Positions 55,438-64,000 of a stretch of DNA of 64,000 bases are shown in pieces. The position numbers were made by a program, and so were the translations under genes. How positions within the stretch are numbered: the first letter of the stretch is position 1; the number at the start of each line of letters is the position of its first letter. The stretch is taken from positions 8,195,321-8,259,320 of the forward strand of contig NC_044577.1 of NCBI RefSeq assembly GCF_901933205.1, given 5' to 3'. A model generated the notes under the pieces. That model worked only from the letters and a program-made list of their open reading frames with translations, was not told where the DNA came from and ran no database searches. This stretch comes from Camarhynchus parvulus. Lineage: Eukaryota; Chordata; Aves; Passeriformes; Thraupidae.

Positions 55438-58400
55438 AATAAAATGACAGGCAACAACTTATGAGGTGTTAGGAGTGGAGCAGGAGAGCTGCTGCTTTAA
55501 TTTTTGAAGAATGAATGGTGGGAAGGGTTCTTGGGCAGGTCTGTTCTGGAGTTAGAGCAGAACCTGGCTTCCCCTGTGCAAAGTGGCACCACTAAATAAA
55601 GAAACTGAGGAAAGCCAGAAGGAACAAGCTGTTTCTCAACAGATCCGTGAGAATGGAGCAACTCCCACGGGAGGCCAGGCACGAAGGAGAGAGAAATGGC
55701 CCAGCCAGCATGGCTGCCTCATATCTTAATATAGCCCAGCTTCTTGGCAAAGCAAGGGGGTGAGGCCCGGGGGAGGAGGAGAGCTGGGTGTGCTTTCCCC
55801 AAATCCTGCTTGCAATAGGAGAGAAATCCTGCTGGCTGTGCTGCAGCGGAGCTCTGGGGCTCAGTGATGTGCCAGGGAAATCCAGCTGAGCTATTTTGGT
55901 GTAAGATGTTGCTTTTGCATATTCCAGACCAACTTTTGTCATAAAAAAACTCTAAACAAAATTAAAATGATTGACTACATTGCACAGTGAAAATCACTTC
56001 TAGACCTAATCCTGGGCATTGCTTCAGCAATACATTTTGGCAGGTAGAGAGATGATAAATATTGAGCTCTTTGCTCACTGTTGCTGTCTCTTACATGGCA
56101 GCTATCCCACAGTAATTTCTGATTTCCTACTCCCATTTCCATCTTATTGCACTGTAGACCCTGTTGACCCTTGTTTTTCCTTTTTCCCGTTTTTGTTGGT
56201 GCCTTTGGTTCAGTCCCAGCCTTTGTTCTGGGCACTCTGCCGGTGTTTCTCTAGTAGCCTTTCAGCTCCTTCCTCCAGTTCCCCACCCTTCCTAGCGACT
56301 CCTTCCCTCACACATTCCCTTCTCTCATGCACACCCCACTGTTCCACTCCTTATCCACATTTTCCTACTTTTTCTCCTCCTACACACTTCTTGTTTAATG
56401 CCTCCCTCCACTTCTGCCTGCATGTCAACTATTGTATCGTTAAAAATTACTGAGAGCTAATTAAAATAAAAATATCCCTGATGCATTGTTTTTTAGGACT
56501 AGATCTGTAGGATCCTACCAGTCTACTTCCTTTTTTAGCAAAAGAATTTACACCCACTTCAAAATCCATTAAAGCCTTTCCAGGTTCTCACCTTATTTGA
56601 AGCTGTGTCACATATATTTCATATCTATGACATAAGTAGTGTGTAATAGCTACAGCATGACATGATTTTGTTCCAGCTGAGATCTCTGTGCTGTTGAGCC
56701 CAGCCCAGGAATGTGTATTTCTGTGTCCTGCAGCTTGCTTTTCCTTTGAAGAGTTGTGCAGTGGCCCACACAGGACACACAGGTGTTCTCCTAAAGAGGT
56801 CATGCCTGAATGTGCCAAAAGAAACCTCCTTCTTTTCAGTTTTACCCAGGACATGTCACCCTTCAGCTTTCAGTCATAACCTGCTCTCTGACTGCCAATC
56901 TCCAGCTATTGCCAACAGGAAAATGGTGAACCTTGCAGGGAAATGAAGGTTATTTAGAAAAAGTCACACAGCGCTCATAGCTTTCACTGTAGCTGTGTGG
57001 AAGTGACAACTGACCCTGCAAATGCAGGCAACTTCCCTGTGTTCATAATTTGTTTACCACTAGTCAGATGTTCTCAGTGTCCCTTTTTCCATGTCTCTGG
57101 CAGGGCTGTGTTGAGCTGCAGTGGATCAGGGAGCAGGCAGGGAGTTAATGCAGCTCATGTTGTCACCCTCATGGGGCTCGTTTGCCTACAGGCATGTCAG
57201 AAGGAACAAGTAATATAAGGGCATATATAACTGTAGCTGGCAGCACTCTGAAAGGATGCTGAAACTCCCTTTAAATGGATAGTGTAGGACATCAGGAGAT
57301 AAGTAGCTGAGAAACAACATAAATTTTCTTGAACAGAGCTGTGTTTCTGCAGTTGGCCCGTGCCTGGTACTTGATCTAAATGAGGATGTGTGTGTGGTGT
57401 GCAGTGCAGTCATCCCTCGTGTGCTATTTGTTCCTAACGCTGTCTTGCACATCTCCAGTATCCATCACAGTTCACATCACCTGCACTTCTACACAGCTCA
57501 AGCCTGATGGGAGGGAGCAAGGAAGGCAAAGCCAGAGTCTCCTCACTGCCGACAATGGCAAGAGGTTACAGTGACTTTCTTCTCCCTTCATTCAGGAATT
57601 TGAAGGTTCAGGGTGTTTTTCCACAAACCTTGAGGGAGGAGCAGGGAGGCCTGCAGTGTGATTGATGCTGTGTTGGTTGATGTTCTGCTCTTTCACGTTG
57701 TGCCTGCACAAGCCTGAGCCTGCATGTGCAGCTTCATACTGGAAAGGCCAAGAGCAAACCGCGTGTCCCTTCTGTTGGTGCAATCTGGGCTTGGTTCAGC
57801 TGCTGGGGATCACCCTGCAGAGCAGAGAGAGATGCAAGCTTGTTCTGTCTCTCCACTTTGGATTATGGCTGTTGGCTGAATGTGTGTGTCCTTGAATTTG
57901 CTAATTGTGTGTTTCTAATTATTCTCCAGCAACAGGCACTACAGGTTTTCTGAGCACTTTGCACCAGGACACAGCAGTCTGTGTTGTAAGGGAAATGTAG
58001 GGCAGCCACACACACACACACAAAGTCATGTAATCTCTTGTGATGATCCAATGTGATTATCTGCTGGGATATTCCAGGGAGCTGTACGGACAAGTTGTTC
58101 CAAGGCCAGATTTTCACTGAAGGGAGTGAAGAGTACCACCATGCTTATGGAATCCGGAGGGTGCATTGCAGCTGTGATCTGAGGGAGAGGCAATGTTGGA
58201 GAGTTTAAAGCCATTGAGTGGCAGAGGAGCAATGCTGGTGTGCAGCCTTGCTGCCAGCCAGTATAATACAGTTCCCAGTTTGGATCAATTCCAGCTCTCA
58301 GCCCCCAATTTACTAACCATGGGGGCAAGGACACGAGTCTTCTTCTGGAAGGTCAGTATTATTTAAAGTTATTGAAAGTGAGTAAACCTGTCTCACCTTT

Positions 58401-58898
58401 ATGAAGAAAACATTGCTGTGGAGTTTTTAGGAGCCACACAGTTATAATGAATAATGAATACATGATACTTGGTGTAGTGTTTAGCTCAGCCTGAGAGAGA
58501 GAAAATAATGGAAGTCTCTTCTTTCTGCCTGGGTGTTCAAATGAAGGAAAATCAAAGCTGTTATACCAGAGCTATATATCAGCTAACATATTTTAGGAAC
58601 TGTGGAATGATCATAATTACAAAAAAGTCCTCCAGAGAGAAATTATGAGTCATAGTTTATGTTCTCTTTGGTGTTGCTATGGAAAAAGAGGTTAGTGCCA
58701 ATGGTCATACAGCAATATTAATCTCTGATCTGAAAGAAAAATAAATAACAATCTCTGGCTTAACCCAAAGCAGATTTATTCCCAGTTACTGCAGCACAGT
58801 CCATTAAAGGGGATAACCACATAAGAAAAATTAAAGATGACATTGATTATCAGTTTTCAACATGCAGTTAGGGAGAGTTCCTTATTTGAATTCAGACT
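55438..58898. other. Intergenic DNA with a pyrimidine-rich tract and a short CA run
   Basis: No exon can be supported. A strongly C/T-rich tract on the plus strand spans about 56240-56420 and yields a meaningless Ser/Pro/Phe-rich frame. A (CA)8 run lies at 58007-58022. AT-rich DNA at 58.4-58.9 kb may include conserved noncoding sequence; alignment would be needed. Confidence 0.5.
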
Positions 58899-59295
58899 CG
58901 CACAAATGACTCGGCGGAGTGAGAGGAAGGGGGAAAAAGGCAGTTTGATCAAAAGGAGGGCAGGAAAGATCAGCCACCGCTGACAGCTGCAAGTATGCTG
59001 ATTAAAATTTCTTTATGCATGCAGTTAGACCCAGCCCGGGGTGGAAGCTGGTTCCGTGCAAATCCTGAAACAAAACCCTGGCAACGGGCAGTCTGAGGCG
59101 GTGGAAAGTGGCTCTCAGCCTTTTTCCGTTTATTTGGGAGAGCCAGGGCGGTGAGTCAGGGAGCGGTGGATGCCTGGCTGCTGAGTCAGCACCTCCGGGG
59201 CTCTGCCCGTTCTTTCCTGCCCCTCGTTCCCCTGCCGAGGCAAACCCCTGACCAGGACCGGGGCCAGACAGCCGCAGGCTTTGCTTTGCTATGGG
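58899..59295. promoter_or_regulatory. CpG-enriched putative regulatory element with AP-1/MARE sites
   Basis: This stretch holds 17 CpG dinucleotides in about 380 bp, well above its surroundings. It carries TGACTCGGC (58907-58915, ARE-core-like TGACnnnGC), TGAGTCA (59152-59158, AP-1) and the perfect 13-bp palindrome TGCTGAGTCAGCA (59179-59191, a MARE). A strong donor-like ATGG|GTGAGT sits at 59291-59300 on the plus strand. The cluster suggests an enhancer or a noncoding promoter responsive to AP-1, MAF or NRF2-type factors. It lies about 4 kb beyond the CAVIN2 stop codon, in the intergenic space between the two gene tails. Confidence 0.5.
59179..59191. promoter_or_regulatory. Perfect palindromic MARE (TGCTGAGTCAGCA)
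   Basis: All 13 bases match the TRE-type Maf recognition element, which contains an AP-1 core (TGAGTCA). Small and large Maf proteins, and NRF2 or BACH heterodimers, bind such sites. A second AP-1 core lies 27 bp away at 59152-59158. Binding here is inferred. Confidence 0.65.
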
Positions 59296-61531
59296 TGAGT
59301 TCTTTTCTTTGCCTGTAAGATGACCTGACACCTTCCCCTTGACCCCCAGAGTGTGTCAGTGGGTCACAGTAGAATTTTTACACCTGCCCACCTGATGTTG
59401 TTTTCAAGAGTTGTAGCTATGCTCTCTCTGTCACAGGCAGCTCCCAACAGCACAGACCTTGCAGTCAGAACTTTGCTTGAAATTTTGCTCACAGTGCACC
59501 CTGCAAAGCAGGGCAGAGCCTTCCTTTCTGCCACACTGCTGCATCTGCTGTGCTGATGGCAGGAAAGCTTTTTGTTGGGTTGATGAGCTAAGCAGATTGA
59601 CTGGGGAGATACAGGGATCTCATGTCCGGCATGTGTGCACGCAGCTTACTGATGATCCCAGGAGCTGTACGTGTGGCCCGAAGCCATTGTGTGGCTCAAA
59701 GCATCTTTTGAGCCAGCTGAAGGCTTTTCACTAACTTCCAGGGTTGGACTGGCCCCTTGTGAAGAGTCTGACCTCGAACAAATTGCCACTACTTCACTAA
59801 TTCTTCTGAGCTTACCTCTATTTTAAGTGTGTGACTATCAGTCATCAGTTGTGCAGCTGTTTGGCATTACAGCCTGCAACACCAAAGGGTTTGCACTGCA
59901 TCAGTGTTAAGGGCTGTCCAGGTGTATTTTATCTTCTGATCCTTTTCTTCTCCCCTTTCTTCTGTTAAAGAAACAGAACATGCTTCACTCAGGCCTGTAT
60001 GATGGCTTTCACTGCACTCCCTTATTTGGCAGTGAAATGGTCCACAAAACCCCTATCTATGCCTTTCACAGAGGAGCTGGCTCGTGGGTTAGCACGTGGG
60101 GGTCAGTGTGGGATGCTCTTTGCTCTTTCCCCTAAAAGGGGACAGAAAGGTCAGCTGGTTTTATGTCATTGAAAATGGAAGTATCAGCAGCTGCTGAGTG
60201 CTGCTAGTTTAAATATTTATACCATAAGGGCTTTATCACACCCTTTTTCTTTGTGCAGAGCTGCTGCCGATTCCGGTGGAGGTCAGACTCTGAATCTGTG
60301 CAGCAGCTCACAGGTCAGGTCTTCCAAGGAACACTGGCACAAGTGGAGCTCACTGTTACTGAGTTAGGAAGTGTAAACAAGCAGTTTTTTAAAAAAGTAA
60401 TTATGTAGACAAACCTGTCAGCACTATCACAGAATACTCGTGCATATGCCTGACATCTGCCAGCCTGACGAGATCCAGGCACATGTTTGGGATGCTTGAA
60501 AGAGTGCGGTGCTGCTGGTCCCACAGTCTGCAATCCTCTACAATCCCCCCTCAAACAGTAACTTCTGCAGGCTGATGTTTTCAGTCAGGCCTTGAGAGTG
60601 GAAGGCAAGTGGAAAAAACAGCTTGGGGGACATCTTGAGAGCCTGAGCTTGCTTCCTCCTCTGGTTTATAAGACAGCACAAAAGCAGACATTCACGAGTT
60701 GAGAGAACATTTTTGTGTCTTGCAAAGCATGCTTTCTTTTGTTTGTTAGGATTACAGACCCACCTGTCCTTGTACATGTGCAATTGTGATGGAGAAAACA
60801 TTTCATTCCAGTCCTGCAACTGCTGGCTGTGTGTGTGCTGTATTCTGAAGTGGGTGTTTGAGTTAATTCCCCCAGATGCTCAGTATCTGCATTTCCAATG
60901 GTTTTGCTGGAAAGCATTGTAATGCTCTTAGAACACTGTGCATGGAATTCATTTCAGCATCTCTGAAACTGGATAAAGCGTGGCCAGGGGTATTGTTTGA
61001 ATTAAAGCTTAGCAGGACAAACAAACCAGCATATCTGAAAGCAAAATGTAAACATGATGCTGGGGCTCCTGGTTAGCACGTCGTGGCTGTGGGAGGTTGA
61101 CAGCTGCTGCATAAAGGTTAAACGTGCTTTCTTTGGTCTGTCAGTAAAATTAAGCCTGCTAAAGACTATGTGGCACTCCAGAAGACAAGAGTTTATCTGT
61201 GTGCGTAAACAGAATGTAGTCTTCAATATAAATATGCTTTCAGGACTATTTAGGGTATTAGGAGTATGCTGCAGTCCAATAAAAAGATGCAGATTGAGCC
61301 AGGAGATTTTGGAAAGTGCCTGAGTATTTTTAGATGGGCTAGAAGTGTCTGGAAAGCAAAGCACTGGTGTTTGCATTGCTAAATAACAGCATAGGATGTG
61401 AAAGAAAATGGTATAGATACAGCAGGGACATGAACTGAAGTAATAAATACTTGACCTTTAAATTTCATCTTTGCCAGCTTCTCAGACTGCTTTCTCCCAA
61501 AGACTGACATGGCTGTGTTTTATATTATGCT
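59296..61531. other. Intergenic DNA beyond the CAVIN2 3' end
   Basis: No exon, RNA gene or clear repeat. Overlapping frames at 60.5-61.4 kb on both strands are short and match nothing known. Confidence 0.5.
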
Positions 61532-61537
61532 TTTATT
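61532..61537 (-). terminator. Candidate polyadenylation signal of CAVIN2
   Basis: TTTATT on the plus strand is AATAAA on the minus strand, in the context ACAAATAAAAGC. It is a plausible distal signal for the CAVIN2 mRNA. No transcript evidence is available here. Confidence 0.4.
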
Positions 61538-63297
61538 TGTCATAGTCATAATTAGTTACAAGTAAAAATTATTGAAATCCACTGTAGTTAATACAAAATA
61601 AAAATATAGCTGCACGAGTTATGCCATGATTTTTCTTAGAAACAGTATCTTCTATATGATACCATGCACTTAAGAGCTTAACTCTTAACAGTACTTGCCT
61701 ACACCAAGCTCTGACTAACTAACTTCCAGTGTGATTTACTGGTTACAGATATTATCCCTGCGGAGTAATACCTGTTAATTATTTCATAATGGTACTTCTG
61801 CTGTAGCTCGTATTTCCCCTGTAATTTGTGATTCTAAACACAAAAGGAAGCAACCTTTTAGTGCAATGTTAAGTATCAGTAGAATTTTTATGTATATAAA
61901 AAAATAAAAATAACCCACTGCATAAACAACCAAGGATGTAAGGGAACTGTTGTGGGTATTGTGCTTCCCTTTCCTCCCTTGCCCCTTACCTTAAAGTGAC
62001 AGGAATGAACATTCATAGTGAACAAACTATCTTTCAATTAATTTTGAAAAATTACAGACTAGTAATTTTGAGAGCAGGTGGGTGACTTTGATCAAAGTTA
62101 CTAGCAGAGAACCAAATCCTGTGGCTTTGCAGGCTCACACTTAGGTAAACTCATCCCTCCCATGAAGTTCAATCCATAACACATTGTTCCCTTTGGACAT
62201 GCCTGAAAGAGTATTTCACCTTTTTGAAGAAATTGTCCTTACATCCCTATAATTATCTAACTTTCCTGTGTAGATATAGTTCTATATATGAAATAATCTG
62301 TAAAAAGATAAATTATGCTATTTTCAAAATACTCTGAGATACAAAGTTGTGCAGGTGCAAAATTTGATAGTATATTGCTATAAAGACTATGAATTAATTA
62401 GTGTTATCTGAGTATATATACTTTAAGCTGGGAGTATAGATTGAATACTGTGGGGGGTTATTTTTGCTTTTCTTACATTTCATAGCATTTCATATTTTCT
62501 TCAGGATACCTTCATGTTCCTATCAAACACTTTTTTCTTTTCAATTTCTGACCCCTTAAAGGTACAGTAACTGATCACACATTCATGCTTGTCATTAATG
62601 TATTTCCATAACTCTGTTAGATTGAAAAATACTTTTTGTTTTTTGCCCCCCCACCTAAACACAGCGATTTCTTCTAAATGCATAGTGAGTGACTACTGGC
62701 AAAAATCTTTCCCCCACTGAAATGGATGGAACTGGGTTTTCAGCTTTGCCCTCCAAGTACTCTGCTCTTTTAGTCCTATGGCGCCGTGGAGCAAAGCCCC
62801 AAACAAACTGCACGTGTGTGCACAACTGCTGAGGCTGTTAGCAGTCACAGAGCATGGCAAGGCAACTGAAATCACACATTCCCATTGATATTCCTACACT
62901 GACATACAAAACTACTCACAGTGCTGGGAAATACTGGGGGGAAGAGAAGAGAACACAAATGCTTGGGTCTTGACTACTCTCCACGTGTTCCTCTGACCTA
63001 GCTCTAAGAAAGCCAGCTGATCAGCTTGCTTCTACCAGACATCCTCTCCTCCTGCTAGTCCCTGACACCAGCTGGCAGCATCTCTAAATTCATGAACACC
63101 AGTGACTCTGCCTAAAACAGAGCACGTTGCAGCTTTAGTCGTTGACCTTGCCCACTCTGCATTCCAACGCAATGCAATAAATTATCACTGCAGAGGAAAG
63201 GATGGAAGAGTCACTCCTCCTGCCTGTGCAGCTGAAACCAGTTCATTGCCTAGGGAAAACCGTGTGTGTCTGGCAGGAGAAGGGGGGCTTGGGCTGC
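61532..63297 (-). other. CAVIN2: Probable CAVIN2 3' UTR
   Basis: AT-rich noncoding DNA directly follows the CAVIN2 stop codon on the minus strand. A minus-strand AATAAA lies at 61532-61537, which would give a 3' UTR of about 1.75 kb. That would be in keeping with the long 3' UTRs common in vertebrate genes, but the exact end is inferred. No coding frame in this stretch resembles a protein. Confidence 0.5.
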
Positions 63298-64000
63298 CTA
63301 CGCTGTTTGGTCCACCTGCAGGACGGCTGCTTGGGTCGTTTCTTCATCAGACTGCTCCATCTCCCCGCTAAATGGGTTTCTCTCATCCAACAGTTTCTGG
63401 CTAGAAGCTTCTAGAGGCACGCCATACTCTTCGTCATCTTCCACGATGGACAGCTCAATGTTGTTGTTCATCGTGGCCTTCCCTTCCCCTCTGGCCTCCT
63501 TCTCCAGGGACTCGCTGGCTGCCTTGCCCTGCTCGGCCAGGGAGGTGCTGGGGGTCATGTCCGAGTGCATGCTGGCGAAGGAGACCTCGTCCTCGTTCTC
63601 AGCCGGCTCGGTGCTCGCCGTCTCTGAGGGTCTGTCCTCGGCTTCTGCAGGGCTCTCCCCTTCACGGCCTTTCTTCGTGCCGAATCCCACTTTGAAACCC
63701 GGGCCCTTGGCAGAGGAGGATTTCTGGTGATGCACAGTGAGTGACTTCTTGATCTTCTCTCTCCGTTCGGGCGACACGATCTTTGTGCTGATCTTGTTCA
63801 TCTTCTTCTCAATGTTTTGGCGGGAAAATGCTTTCTTCAGGCTGTCCACTTTCTTGAGGCTGGATCTTTTAAGTTTCTCAGCTCTTGATTCTTCTGTTTT
63901 CTCCTCTGCACTGTCATCCAAGTCATCTCCCTCAGGAAACATTTCATCATCTGAACCCAACTCCACTGTGTGCAAGGTTTCTTCCAGTGTTTTGTTCTCA
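63298..64000 (-). CDS. CAVIN2: CAVIN2 (SDPR, caveolae-associated protein 2), C-terminal coding exon, partial
   Basis: The minus strand is open from the right edge of the window to TAG at 63298-63300: 233 codons plus one base, about the C-terminal 55% of a roughly 425-residue protein. The visible part begins with an acidic stretch (Glu/Asp-rich, SDDEMFPEGDD), then the basic second helical region of cavins with SSLKKVDSLKKAFSRQNIEK and KIVSPERREKIKKS. Next come GFKVGFGTKK, a long Glu/Ser/Thr-rich disordered region, and the end VLQVDQTA. Cavin-2 binds phosphatidylserine and forms the caveolar coat with cavin-1 and caveolin at the plasma membrane. The exon continues past 64000: the first methionine in view is internal (in SDDEM) and no splice acceptor is in view. 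In vertebrates the gene has two coding exons, so the first exon and promoter lie outside. Neighbouring NABP1 in tail-to-tail order supports the identification. Confidence 0.93.
   Translation of the reverse strand, partial: ENKTLEETLHTVELGSDDEMFPEGDDLDDSAEEKTEESRAEKLKRSSLKKVDSLKKAFSRQNIEKKMNKISTKIVSPERREKIKKSLTVHHQKSSSAKGPGFKVGFGTKKGREGESPAEAEDRPSETASTEPAENEDEVSFASMHSDMTPSTSLAEQGKAASESLEKEARGEGKATMNNNIELSIVEDDEEYGVPLEASSQKLLDERNPFSGEMEQSDEETTQAAVLQVDQTA

Noticed and set aside
56019..56453. 144-codon frame rich in Ser, Pro and Phe
   Set aside because: It is explained by a pyrimidine-rich tract; no family match.
63266..63730. 154-codon plus-strand frame opposite CAVIN2
   Set aside because: It is the antisense shadow of the acidic, Ser-rich CAVIN2 coding sequence.
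63975..63975. Start codon of CAVIN2 at 63975
   Set aside because: The codon is TTG (Leu), and the frame continues open with protein-like acidic sequence to the window edge, so this is internal to the exon.

Overview
The window reads as vertebrate nuclear DNA, most probably from a bird and likely a songbird. It has spliced genes with GT/AG introns, a single CpG-island promoter, long AT-leaning intergenic DNA, degraded CR1-type retroposon pieces and short retroviral solo LTRs. Only two protein-coding genes can be supported. One is complete: NABP1 (SOSS-B2/hSSB2 type single-strand DNA-binding protein), + strand, six coding exons between 9967 and 16049. The other is partial: the last coding exon of CAVIN2 (SDPR), - strand, 63298-64000, running off the right edge. 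The two genes are tail to tail, as they are in human, which supports both calls.

Layout: 1-9290 is upstream intergenic DNA with a degenerate minisatellite (about 2.4 kb) and a clear CR1 fragment (about 7.1-7.4 kb). 9290-10420 is the CpG island and promoter of NABP1, with a TATA box, CCAAT box, YY1-type motif and E-box, and a 17-codon upstream ORF that overlaps the start codon. 10-16 kb holds the NABP1 exons. 16-18.4 kb is 3' UTR and flank with several polyadenylation signals. 18.4-61.5 kb is intergenic: a (TG)n tract, several small tandem duplications, a 13-copy 37-bp minisatellite at 33.85-34.33 kb, a solo LTR with target duplication at 39.09-39.48 kb, a second LTR-like block at 45.2-45.6 kb, a weaker one at 29.9-30.3 kb, an older CR1 fragment near 44.2-44.4 kb, and a CpG-enriched segment at 58.9-59.3 kb carrying a perfect palindromic MARE plus AP-1 and ARE-like sites. 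61.5-63.3 kb is probably the CAVIN2 3' UTR.

The genes do not form a pathway. NABP1 acts in nuclear DNA repair (SOSS complex, single-stranded DNA). CAVIN2 is a caveolar coat protein at the plasma membrane. I found no bacterial-type system, CRISPR array, tRNA or rRNA. Nearly all other open frames are chance frames in repeats, GC-rich DNA or intergenic sequence. No clearly new biological system was found. The most testable novelties are the MARE/AP-1 element, the NABP1 uORF, an unidentified 116-codon open frame near 42.5-42.9 kb, and the 37-bp array that is open in all six frames.
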